Shown here piece after piece: positions 35,950 through 43,858 of a stretch of 64,000 nucleotides of DNA. This stretch comes from Nocardioides daejeonensis (GTDB lineage Bacteria > Actinomycetota > Actinomycetes > Propionibacteriales > Nocardioidaceae). The notes below the pieces were generated by a model. That model was given only the letters and a program-made list of their open reading frames with translations, searched no databases and was not told the origin of the DNA. Position numbers and translations under genes: made by a program. Within the stretch, counting starts at the first letter, position 1, and every line of letters begins with the position of its first letter. The DNA lies in contig NZ_QHKZ01000005.1 of assembly GCF_003194585.1 (NCBI RefSeq), positions 248,001-312,000 of the forward strand. Direction: 5' to 3'.

Positions 35950-37233
35950 TCAGGCCGCGACCAGACTCAGGTAGCCGAGCTCGCGCAGGCGCTGCACGGC
36001 GGCGGCGACGTCAGGGTGGCTGGCCTGGTCGGCCAAGGCCGCCCCGCGCACGTATGCCGCCGAGCCGGTCGTGTCGGCGCCGTCGAAGACCACGGTCAGG
36101 CGGTTGCTCACGGTCGCGTTGAGGAGCGAGCCGAGGAGGGCGACCGGGTCGCTGCGATCCTCCAGCGCCAGAACCGGGATCGACACCGGCACCTGGGTGG
36201 CTTGCGCCGCTGGAGCGCCCGCAGTCAGCACCTGATCGACATCGAACGGCAGAGTCGACTCGTCGGCCGCGAGCTGAGCCGCCACCAGGCCACCGCGGCC
36301 GAGACCGACCAGCATCACCCGGGCGCCCTCGGTCTGGCCGACCGCGCGCTCGACCGCCGCGCGTGTCGCTGCCGTCTGACTCGCGACATCGCCGTCGACG
36401 AGACGCAGGCCGCCCGACTCGCCCCCCAGGCCGCCGGTGAGGAAGACGAGGTAGCGTCCGGCGCCCACCGGTTGCACGAAGACGTCGGACTCCACCGTTG
36501 CCAGGCGCTGCACCAGGTCGGTCAGCGAGCCCGGGCGTTCGGCCGGATCACTCCGCGGTGCCAGCAGCGTCTCTGCTGGCCCGGCATCGGTGACGTAGCC
36601 GCCGGCGACGTCGCGCAGTGCCGAGGAGAATTCGTCGGCGAACGAGCCAGCGCCGATCGCGCGCAGCCCGCCCTGTGTCACGGCGGCGCGCTCGTCGCCC
36701 GCCAGGACGGGAGTGGTCAGCATCGCCCGCAGCTGGAGGGACTCGACCAACCCGCCGCCGGTGACGAAGTGCTGCATGAGGTCGGGCGTCGCCTCCGCCA
36801 GCTCGTTGAGGTACGCCGCCAGCTCGTCCCGGTCGGGAGCCGCCGTCTCGATGAGCCCGGCCGAGACGATCGGGCCGCCGAGGGCGACCTCCGGCGCGAG
36901 GTAACCGACCGCGCGAGCCGCGATCGAGCCCAGGGTGCGGTGCGCGAGCTGCTGCAGGTCGTCGATCCACTGGTAGGTCAGGACCGTTGCTCGGACGGCC
37001 AGGGCATCGGCGTCGAGTTCCAGCGCGTGGCCGTCGAGCCCGCCCTTGCCGGCGGTCGCCCGTTGCACCTCCTCCTCGACCGCGCGCCAGGTGTCGCGGG
37101 AGAGCTCAGCGGAGTCGGCCACATCGGGATCGGAGAGCACCCGGTGCCCGAGCGCAGCCCGCTCGCGGACCGTCTCCCCGGTCGCCTGGAACCACTCGGC
37201 GAGCCGGTTCAGGTCGGCGTACTTGTCGGCCAT
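35950..37233 (-). CDS. Alpha/beta-hydrolase-like protein lacking the nucleophile, type VII-module member
   Basis: 427 residues. The N-terminal half is helical. The C-terminal half looks like an alpha/beta-hydrolase of the type found beside WXG100/ESX genes: VMLVGLGRGGLVAAQLAAD sits where GHSxGG is expected, TAGAPAAQ follows, and LALEDRSDPVALLGSLLNA supplies the usual acid region. The serine nucleophile is replaced by Arg, so it is probably not catalytic. The ATG at 37233 was chosen for GGGAGGA 7 nt upstream; a GTG at 37257 overlapping the upstream stop by 4 bp is the alternative. Third gene of the WXG100/EspG-like operon. Function unknown. Confidence 0.65.
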   Translation of the reverse strand: MADKYADLNRLAEWFQATGETVRERAALGHRVLSDPDVADSAELSRDTWRAVEEEVQRATAGKGGLDGHALELDADALAVRATVLTYQWIDDLQQLAHRTLGSIAARAVGYLAPEVALGGPIVSAGLIETAAPDRDELAAYLNELAEATPDLMQHFVTGGGLVESLQLRAMLTTPVLAGDERAAVTQGGLRAIGAGSFADEFSSALRDVAGGYVTDAGPAETLLAPRSDPAERPGSLTDLVQRLATVESDVFVQPVGAGRYLVFLTGGLGGESGGLRLVDGDVASQTAATRAAVERAVGQTEGARVMLVGLGRGGLVAAQLAADESTLPFDVDQVLTAGAPAAQATQVPVSIPVLALEDRSDPVALLGSLLNATVSNRLTVVFDGADTTGSAAYVRGAALADQASHPDVAAAVQRLRELGYLSLVAA

Positions 37234-37253
37234 GCTGGGGTCCTCCCGGGTGT

Positions 37254-38171
37254 TCACGCCTGCACCTCCGCAAGGACGGGAGCCAGGAGTGCGGCGAGCT
37301 CCTCCGGCGGTACTGCTCGCACCTCGACCAGGCTTCGGTCTCCCTCACGTCGCGGGGAGAGCACGCGCCAGCCGTCGGCGAGGAGCACCAGGGAGACGAC
37401 GCCGACGCGTTGCGGCTGGGCGGCAGGGGCCGTGAGCAGTCGGGCGCGACCGCGGGTCTCCGTGACCAGGGCGCTCACGACCTGGGCCGCGACGCCCGCG
37501 TCGAGTGGTTGACCGGCGGCATCGCTCGTCGTGTCGAGGTGGCGACCCACGATGGCGGCGAGGAGGTCTGAGCGACCGGAGCGCACCGCCTCGCTGCCGG
37601 CGTCCAACAGCTCGAAGCCGAGGGTGACCCGATCAGGCACCTGGGAGTCGCGGTGCTCGACGTCGGAGGGCAGGTTGAGGGCACGGCCGAGTTCGGCAGG
37701 CCAGTGGTCGATCGGGAACCAGGCCAGCTCGTAGACGACGCCGTCGGCGGTGGCGAGGGTGGCGACCGCGTCAGCGCCACGACGATGCCAGGCGTGTGCG
37801 CGCTCGCCGTCGATGACGACGTCGAGGTCGACCGCGAGCTCGGGAGTCGCGAGGAGACCGAGTGCGCCGACGACCCCAGCATCGACTCCACCGTCGAGGA
37901 GGCCGCGCCGGCTGAGCGACTCGGCGGGGTCCGGCAGCGCGGCGATCGCCTGGGCGAAGGCTGTGTCCTCCGCGCCGGTGCGGTTCTGGCCGAGCCGACT
38001 GGCCAGGCCGGAGGGCGCGCTCGGCGTTGCCTGCTCGAACGGCAGCGGTGCTCCGCCGGCGCGTTCGGCCAGCAGGTGGAGCTCGGGGAGGGTGAGGGAG
38101 AGTCGACGCGGCAGGCCGTCGAGCGCGTCGAGCGGCGCGGCGGCAGGGGCGGCGAGGTCGATGGTCACCAT
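37254..38171 (-). CDS. EspG-like (ESX secretion-associated) protein, candidate
   Basis: 305 residues. The overall pattern resembles EspG: an N-terminal LTLPELHLLAERAGGAPLPF, then LSRRGLLDGG followed by LGLLATPELAVDLDVVIDG and a beta-rich remainder ending in VSLVLLADGWRVLSP and ELAALLAPVLAEV. In mycobacteria EspG is the chaperone that delivers PE/PPE substrates to type VII secretion. The ATG lies 1 bp after the WXG100 stop and the stop is coupled to the next gene. No secretion ATPase is in the window. The family call is by eye and only moderately sure. Confidence 0.55.
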   Translation of the reverse strand: MVTIDLAAPAAAPLDALDGLPRRLSLTLPELHLLAERAGGAPLPFEQATPSAPSGLASRLGQNRTGAEDTAFAQAIAALPDPAESLSRRGLLDGGVDAGVVGALGLLATPELAVDLDVVIDGERAHAWHRRGADAVATLATADGVVYELAWFPIDHWPAELGRALNLPSDVEHRDSQVPDRVTLGFELLDAGSEAVRSGRSDLLAAIVGRHLDTTSDAAGQPLDAGVAAQVVSALVTETRGRARLLTAPAAQPQRVGVVSLVLLADGWRVLSPRREGDRSLVEVRAVPPEELAALLAPVLAEVQA

Positions 38172-38172
38172 G

Positions 38173-38607
38173 TCAGAGACCCGGGATCGTCACGGTCAAC
38201 CAGTCCTTGTGGCCGGAGGGGGGCGGGGTGAAGGCGAGCAGGGCGCGGTCTTCGTCGGAGGGCTCCACGACCACACCCGAGCCATGGTCGACATGCTGGG
38301 CGCGGGTTCGCGCCTCGGCGACGAGGGCGCCTGCCCGTCGCTCGAGGTTGCCGATGGTGTCCTTGAGGCCGTCGACCGCGGTCAGGTGCCGGGTCAGGGC
38401 GTCGGCAGCGATCTCGTGCTGCTCGGCGCAGTCGCGCAGTCGGGCCGCACGGTCGGCGATCCGGTTGCGCAGGTCGCTGGCGGCTCGCCCCTGCCAACTG
38501 ATCGTCTCGACCTGCCCCACCAGGCTGTCCGCAAGAGCGCGCAGGTCGCCTGCCTGTTCCTGCAACTCGCGGGCGCGTTTGCGCATCGTGGCTGACTCGC
38601 CGTACAT
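38173..38607 (-). CDS. WXG100-type small secreted-protein candidate with C-terminal extension
   Basis: 144 residues. The first ~100 form a helical hairpin with SWQG (W-x-G) at the turn, between ELQEQAGDLRALADSL and LRNRIADRAARLRDCAEQHE, as in ESAT-6/CFP-10-like proteins. A ~45-residue tail follows (VVVEPSDEDRALLAF, GHKDWLTVTIPGL). The ATG at 38607 was chosen with AAGG 5 nt upstream; a GTG two codons earlier is possible. First gene of a three-gene operon, divergent from the zinc-ribbon propeller gene (152 bp). Confidence 0.72.
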   Translation of the reverse strand: MYGESATMRKRARELQEQAGDLRALADSLVGQVETISWQGRAASDLRNRIADRAARLRDCAEQHEIAADALTRHLTAVDGLKDTIGNLERRAGALVAEARTRAQHVDHGSGVVVEPSDEDRALLAFTPPPSGHKDWLTVTIPGL

Positions 38608-38759
38608 GGTCACCTTCCCTCGGCCTCGTCGCCCCCGTTCCCCGCGACGGGGCGGCTCAAACCGACAGTCCGGACCATATTGCAGATCGACCTCCACAAG
38701 GCGCGTTCTTGTGGTCTGATGCGGAGGCGAATTGCGGCTTTTTCTGGACGGGGGATGCG

Positions 38760-41330
38760 ATGGCGCAACGGTTCTGCACGCAGTGTGGCGCTGGGGTCTC
38801 GGCGAACTTCTGTACCCGGTGCGGCGCACCGGTTGCGGCGCCACCCAGTGGTGACCGGCCCGCTGAGCTGCAGCCGGCTCCGATCATCCCGCCGCCGACC
38901 GTTGCCCCCACCTCGCCCACGCTCCCACCCGACCCCGGACCCGTGCCGGTCGCCTCCGAGCCGCCGACTCCCACGCCTCTCGCGCCCCTGGCTGAGAAGA
39001 AGCGCGGACGCCGGGGGATCTGGGTCGCGGGTGGAGTCGGCCTGCTGCTGATCGCCGGCGCCGCGGGCGCCGGGATCGCCCTGCTCGGAGGTGACGACGA
39101 GCCGAAGCGTCCAGTGCAGCCGGGTGGTTCGGTCGAGCCGACGACCTCCTTGCTGGGGGCGCCGGGCCACGAGTGGCGGATCCGGGCGGAGGACTTGGTC
39201 GACGAGCCGGGCGCCACCTTCGCCAGCCCGTTCTTCCGAGGCGAGGGCCAGTCCGTCACGCCGACCCTGCTGCCGGGACTCGTGGTCACCTTCGTGTCGT
39301 CGTACGACGAGGTCACCGACGAGAGTCGGACCTGGCTGGTCGGACTCGACCCCGAGACCGGCGAACGTACCTGGGCAGAGGAGAACGAGGACGGGCTCTG
39401 GCCCACCTGTGTGCCGCTCGCGGACCAGAAGCGGCTCGCCTGCTACACGGTGGAGTGGGACGAGGTGACCGAGAAGTCGTCCAGCGAGGTCGTCGTGAGG
39501 GATGCCTCCACGGGCCGGGTCGTGGGCTCCCAGGAGTTCGGCTACGGGATCGGCGACATCCGGGGCGTGGGAGACCGGATCTGGACGATCGGCGTCGACT
39601 CCGACTGGGAGACGGGCACCCATCGCGTGCACCTGACCGCCGGCGGGGCCTCGGACCTGACGGACGACGTCGACCGCGAGACCAGGCTGGTCGAGGACCA
39701 GGAGGACTACGGCGAGAGCTGGACCATGCTGCAGAGCGACGGCAGCCGCCTCTGGGCCACCGTCGCCGGCAAGTCGTTCCGGATCGACACGGGCACCGGC
39801 GAGCTTGTCGAGGACACCACGGTCAACGTCGCCTCCGACGAGAAGGGCAAGCCGATCGTCGTCCACGAGGAGGACGGCCAGAGCTGGCTGGAGGGCAGCG
39901 AGGATCGCTTCGACGGAACAGTCTGGGACGCGTGGGCCGGCAAGCAGGTGGTCCGACGCGGCATGGTCGGCGTCGGCCGGACCCTGGTACGCCGCGACAC
40001 GGGCGCCCTGGTGCGTACCGTGATCGACGACGAGGCCGAGGCAAGCTGGGTGAACGACGACGTGCTCAGGGTCTCCGACTGGTCGGACGAGGAGACCGAC
40101 GTCTGGTTCGAGGCTGCGTCGACCGGTGAGGTGCTGTGGCGCGATCGGCAGGGCAGGTGGAGCTGGGCGTCGATCTCCGACGCGTTCCTCAGCTTCGCAC
40201 CGGACTCCGACACCTTCGACGTGCGGAGCGCGTGGACAGGCGACGTGGCCTGGAGCAGGGAGCTGCCGGTGACGAAGACGGACGACGGTGACACCTGGCA
40301 GATGACCACCGACATCGCCACCTGGACCGACGGCCTGGTCGTCACCTCCGAGGAGACCATGTTCGGCTTCACCGACTTCGGGACGCCCGACCCCGATCTG
40401 CTGCGCGTCCCCGAGGGGATCTCCGCTTCCTCGGCCCCGGAGGGGACCGACGACCGCGCCGCCGACGAGCTGCCCCTCGGCGATGAGTACGTGACAGCCT
40501 GCGGCTCCGAGCCGGAGTTCGTCCCCGTCGAGTCCGAGGGCGGGCCGGCCGGCGTGGAGGTGACCTACGAGGTGACCGCCACCTGCCCGGGCGGACAGTG
40601 GCTCGACTCGCCGGCGTACCGGATCGACCTGACCGGCGACGACGACGGCGAGGAGGTGCAGCTCGCTACCGGCGTCTTCGACTTCTCCGCCGACCGGGTC
40701 TGGATCCCGGAGGCGGGCTCCGGCGAGTCGGGCTCGCGGGTGACCACGACGTTCCCGGTCAGTCAGGTGTGGGCGACGCCTGAGGAGATCGGCGGCTACA
40801 TCGAGCGAGCCGCGATCCTGGTCGACTGCGTCCGGGAGGAGTCCGGCTCCGAGGAGGAGCGCGCACCGGAGGACCGCGGCGCGACCGACGCCGGTGATGC
40901 CGCGTCGTCCGCCGATGTCACCGACCCGGATACGCGTGAGGAGAACAGTCTGACTGCGCTGCGCCGGATGGCGGCGCAGGACAAGGAGTACGTCCTCGCC
41001 AACCTGGCGGACCGGTGGCTGCCGCAGCTGTCGTCGAAGCAGGACGGCACCCACGACCGGGTGGACGAGAAGACCTACGACTACACGGCGATCTACGAGG
41101 AGCACCTCCGCCTCCGTCTGGAGTACCCCGACGTACGGCTGCTGTGGAGCAGCGACTGGGGCTCGTTCGAACGGCCCGGCTACTGGGTGACGGTGGTCGG
41201 CCGTGGTTCCGCGCGTCCCAAGCCGGCGCTCGCGTGGTGTCGCAGCACCGACCGCGCTCCGTCACAGTGCTACGCCAAGCTGGTGCGAGTCGCCGGGCCG
41301 TACGAGGGGACGACGCGGTTGCAGCGCTGA
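38760..41330 (+). CDS. Zinc-ribbon, single-pass membrane protein with PQQ-like beta-propeller
   Basis: 856 residues. It opens with a double CxxC zinc ribbon (FCTQCG...FCTRCG, residues 5-22), then a proline-rich linker, one membrane segment (about 87-107, GIWVAGGVGLLLIAGAAGAG) and a large acidic extracytoplasmic region of beta-propeller type with repeats such as TWLVGLDPETGERTW and STGEVLWRDRQG. The C-terminal ~130 residues form another helical/beta domain with paired cysteines. Function unknown. The ATG was chosen at the zinc ribbon. It is divergent from the WXG100 operon and may belong to the same module. Confidence 0.75.
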   Translation: MAQRFCTQCGAGVSANFCTRCGAPVAAPPSGDRPAELQPAPIIPPPTVAPTSPTLPPDPGPVPVASEPPTPTPLAPLAEKKRGRRGIWVAGGVGLLLIAGAAGAGIALLGGDDEPKRPVQPGGSVEPTTSLLGAPGHEWRIRAEDLVDEPGATFASPFFRGEGQSVTPTLLPGLVVTFVSSYDEVTDESRTWLVGLDPETGERTWAEENEDGLWPTCVPLADQKRLACYTVEWDEVTEKSSSEVVVRDASTGRVVGSQEFGYGIGDIRGVGDRIWTIGVDSDWETGTHRVHLTAGGASDLTDDVDRETRLVEDQEDYGESWTMLQSDGSRLWATVAGKSFRIDTGTGELVEDTTVNVASDEKGKPIVVHEEDGQSWLEGSEDRFDGTVWDAWAGKQVVRRGMVGVGRTLVRRDTGALVRTVIDDEAEASWVNDDVLRVSDWSDEETDVWFEAASTGEVLWRDRQGRWSWASISDAFLSFAPDSDTFDVRSAWTGDVAWSRELPVTKTDDGDTWQMTTDIATWTDGLVVTSEETMFGFTDFGTPDPDLLRVPEGISASSAPEGTDDRAADELPLGDEYVTACGSEPEFVPVESEGGPAGVEVTYEVTATCPGGQWLDSPAYRIDLTGDDDGEEVQLATGVFDFSADRVWIPEAGSGESGSRVTTTFPVSQVWATPEEIGGYIERAAILVDCVREESGSEEERAPEDRGATDAGDAASSADVTDPDTREENSLTALRRMAAQDKEYVLANLADRWLPQLSSKQDGTHDRVDEKTYDYTAIYEEHLRLRLEYPDVRLLWSSDWGSFERPGYWVTVVGRGSARPKPALAWCRSTDRAPSQCYAKLVRVAGPYEGTTRLQR

Positions 41331-41355
41331 CCGCTGTGACGGAAGGGTCGAACAG

Positions 41356-42399
41356 TCAGGAGAGCAGCGCCGCGGTGCGATGGATTGCGTCCGGGGTGCG
41401 AAGGCTCACCAGGAGGGTGGTCACGCCGCTCTCTTCCCAGGCGGCCGCCTTGGCACGCACCTGATCGGCGGTGCCGACGATGTGGAGGTCGTCGACGAGC
41501 TCGTCGGGTACCAGTGCCGTCGCCTCCGCGCGTGCGCCTGCCAGGAAGCGTTCCTGGACCCGATGGGCCAGGTCGCCGTAGCCCATCCGTGTGAAGAGGT
41601 TGATGTGGAAGTTCTGCTCCTTGGCGCCCATCCCGCCCATGTAGAGCGCCACGCTGCCACGTAGCCGGTCGAGGACCGCTCGCCTTTCGTGGTCGTTCTC
41701 GACCACCTGTAGATGACAGGTCGCTGCGATCTCGAAGTCGGCGGCGGTACGGCGTGCGTTAGGACGTGCGAATCCTTCGGCGAGCCACGGGCGATAGAGG
41801 TCGGCGCACTTCGGCGAGTAGAAGACCGGAAGCCAGCCGTCGGCGATCTCTGCGGTCTGAGCGACGTTCCTGGGGCCCTCGGCACCGAGCCAGATCGGCA
41901 GATCGGGGCGGAGAGGATGGACTATCGATCGAAGAGGCTTGCCGAGGCCCACAGCGCCCGGACCTTCGTACGGCAAGGGATGGTGGCTGCCGTCGTTGAC
42001 CACCGGCGCCTCGCGTGCCAGCACCTGACGGATGATCGAGACCACCTCCCGGGTGCGAGCCAGAGGCTTGGCGAAAGGAACGCCGTACCAGCCTTCGACC
42101 ACCTGGGGTCCGCTCACGCCCATGCCCAGAATCACCCGGCCATGGGAGAGATGGTCGAGGGTGAGCGCATGCATCGCGATGGAGGTGGGGGTGCGCCCGG
42201 ACATCTGGACGATCGAGGTGCCCAGTCCGATCCGGGAGGTATCGCGGCCCCACCAGGCCAGGGGAGTGAACGCGTCGCTTCCCCACGCCTCGGCGGTGAA
42301 GATGGCGTGGAAGCCCGCATCTTCCGCCGCGGCGACAAGCTCCCCGACGCCCTGAGGAGGTTGGGCTGGCCAATAGCCCAGTTGCAGACCCAGCTTCAT
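41356..42399 (-). CDS. LLM-class (luciferase-like) F420-type oxidoreductase
   Basis: 347-residue TIM-barrel of the bacterial luciferase superfamily: MKLGLQLGYWPAQPP, GFHAIFTAEAWGSDAFTPLA, RIGLGTSIVQMSGRTPTSIAMHALTLDHLSHGRVILGMGVSGPQVVEGWYG. The pattern resembles the F420-dependent group that includes mycobacterial Rv3520c, a member of the cholesterol regulon; FMN use cannot be ruled out. The ATG at 42399 was chosen because the barrel begins there. It is divergent from the thiolase operon across a 215-bp region with two palindromes. Confidence 0.85.
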   Translation of the reverse strand: MKLGLQLGYWPAQPPQGVGELVAAAEDAGFHAIFTAEAWGSDAFTPLAWWGRDTSRIGLGTSIVQMSGRTPTSIAMHALTLDHLSHGRVILGMGVSGPQVVEGWYGVPFAKPLARTREVVSIIRQVLAREAPVVNDGSHHPLPYEGPGAVGLGKPLRSIVHPLRPDLPIWLGAEGPRNVAQTAEIADGWLPVFYSPKCADLYRPWLAEGFARPNARRTAADFEIAATCHLQVVENDHERRAVLDRLRGSVALYMGGMGAKEQNFHINLFTRMGYGDLAHRVQERFLAGARAEATALVPDELVDDLHIVGTADQVRAKAAAWEESGVTTLLVSLRTPDAIHRTAALLS

Positions 42400-42432
42400 G
42401 ATGCCGAGTGAATACGACGCGAGTGGAGGACG

Positions 42433-42452
42433 GATCCTCCCGCGGGAGGATC
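42433..42452. promoter_or_regulatory. 20-bp perfect palindrome upstream of the LLM gene
   Basis: GATCCTCCCGCGGGAGGATC, 33 bp before the LLM start at 42399. Perfect two-fold symmetry over 20 bp is typical of a dimeric repressor site. Confidence 0.55.
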
Positions 42453-42498
42453 TTCGCCGGCGCAGGAGTGAGAGACGGCACTGCCGCCACAGAGCGGC

Positions 42499-42521
42499 GG
42501 TACGAGACGTTGCGTCGTACC
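42499..42521. promoter_or_regulatory. 23-bp gapped palindrome in the LLM / thiolase divergent region
   Basis: GGTACGA (42499-42505) and TCGTACC (42515-42521) with a 9-nt spacer, 93 bp upstream of the thiolase start and 20 bp upstream of the shared promoter element. Confidence 0.45.
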
Positions 42522-42540
42522 CCTCCGGGGGCGCGTGAAT

Positions 42541-42585
42541 ATCCACCCGAGGTGTGATGCCGGTGTCCGCGCCCTCTCCTAGGTT
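42541..42585 (+). promoter_or_regulatory. Shared catabolic-island promoter element, thiolase copy
   Basis: ATCCACCC-GAGGTG-TGATGCC, then 16 nt, then CCTAGGTTCG with -10 hexamer TAGGTT (42580-42585), 29 bp before the thiolase ATG. It resembles the elements at 51879, 53028 and 51773 (minus strand) but its spacing is 1 nt shorter. Confidence 0.45.
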
Positions 42586-42614
42586 CGTTCGGGCCGACCG
42601 ACGAAGGAGCTGGA

Positions 42615-43826
42615 ATGACGCAGGAAGCGCTCATCTATGAGGCGATCCGCACCCCCCGCGGCCGAGGCAGGCGTGGCGCCCTGCACGGAGTGAAGCCGGT
42701 CGACCTGGTCGTCGGTCTGATCGAGGAGCTCCGGGGACGCCTTCCCGAGCTCGACACCGACGTTGTCGACGACCTCGTTCTCGGTGTCGTGACGCCGGTC
42801 GGCGAGCAGGGCGGTGACATCGCGAAGGCAGCTGCGCAAGTAGCCGGTCTGCCGCAGACCGTGGCCGGGGTGCAGGTCAACCGCTACTGCGCCTCTGGGC
42901 TCGAGGCGACCAATCTCGCTGCAGCGAAGGTGCGTTCGGGGTGGGACCAGATGGTGCTCGCCGGTGGCGTGGAGTCGATGTCGCGGGTGCCGATGCTCTC
43001 CGACGGCGGGGCGCTCTTCACCGATCCCACCACCACCTATGACCACTACTTCGTGCCCCAAGGCATTGGCGCCGACCTGATCGCCACCATCGAAGGCTTC
43101 AGCCGAGAAGACGTCGATGGCTACGCCGTGCTTTCGCAGCAGCGCGCGGAGCAGGCGTGGAGCGAAGGTCGGTTCAAACGATCGGTGGTGCCGGTCACGG
43201 ACCAGAACGGCGTCATCGTCCTCGACCACGACGAGCATCGCCGACCCGGGTCAACGATCGAATCTCTCGGCGCGCTCGCTCCGTCGTTCCAGATGCCGGG
43301 TACCAAGCTCGGCTTTGACGCCGTGGCGCGCCAGAAGTACCACTGGGTCGAGCGGATCAACCACGTGCACACCGGCGCCAACTCGTCGGGCATCGTGGAC
43401 GGCGCCGCGTTGGTGCTGCTGGGCAGCGAGCGAGCCGGCACAGCAATGGGGCTGACTCCCCGCGGGCGCGTGGTCGCCACCGCCATCACGGCCGCCGACC
43501 CGACGATCATGCTGACCGGGCCGACGCCCGCGACGCAGAAGGTACTGGCCACCGCCGGCCTGACCCTCGACGACATCGATCTCTTCGAGTTGAACGAAGC
43601 CTTCGCCTCCGTCGTGCTCAAGTGGGTCAAGGACCTGCGCCTGCCGATGGAGAAGGTCAACGTCAACGGCGGCGCCATCGCGATGGGTCACCCCCTGGGG
43701 GCCACCGGCGCGATGCTCGTCTCCACCGTCTTGGACGAGTTGGAACGACGCCAGCAGCGTCGTGCCCTCGTCACGCTCTGCGTCGGTGGCGGCATGGGCA
43801 TCGCCACCATCATCGAGCGACTCTGA
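42615..43826 (+). CDS. Acetyl-CoA acyltransferase (thiolase)
   Basis: 403-residue thiolase that cleaves 3-oxoacyl-CoA with CoA in the last step of beta-oxidation. Active residues are Cys92 ([10 protein letters not shown]), His359 ([15 protein letters not shown]) and Cys389 ([10 protein letters not shown]). GAAGGAGC precedes the ATG. It is the first gene of an operon with the FadB-type fusion, LLM oxidoreductase and acyl-CoA dehydrogenase, forming a complete beta-oxidation set. Pairing with a FadB fusion suggests a FadA/FadI-type role rather than acetoacetyl-CoA synthesis. Confidence 0.93.
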   Translation: MTQEALIYEAIRTPRGRGRRGALHGVKPVDLVVGLIEELRGRLPELDTDVVDDLVLGVVTPVGEQGGDIAKAAAQVAGLPQTVAGVQVNRYCASGLEATNLAAAKVRSGWDQMVLAGGVESMSRVPMLSDGGALFTDPTTTYDHYFVPQGIGADLIATIEGFSREDVDGYAVLSQQRAEQAWSEGRFKRSVVPVTDQNGVIVLDHDEHRRPGSTIESLGALAPSFQMPGTKLGFDAVARQKYHWVERINHVHTGANSSGIVDGAALVLLGSERAGTAMGLTPRGRVVATAITAADPTIMLTGPTPATQKVLATAGLTLDDIDLFELNEAFASVVLKWVKDLRLPMEKVNVNGGAIAMGHPLGATGAMLVSTVLDELERRQQRRALVTLCVGGGMGIATIIERL

Positions 43827-43858
43827 TCGCGCGCCCGGCACCTGATAGAGGAGAAGAA

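Noticed and set aside
38610..41105. 831-codon minus-strand frame opposite the zinc-ribbon propeller gene
   Set aside because: Antisense shadow; the plus-strand protein has an ordered zinc ribbon, membrane segment and propeller repeats.
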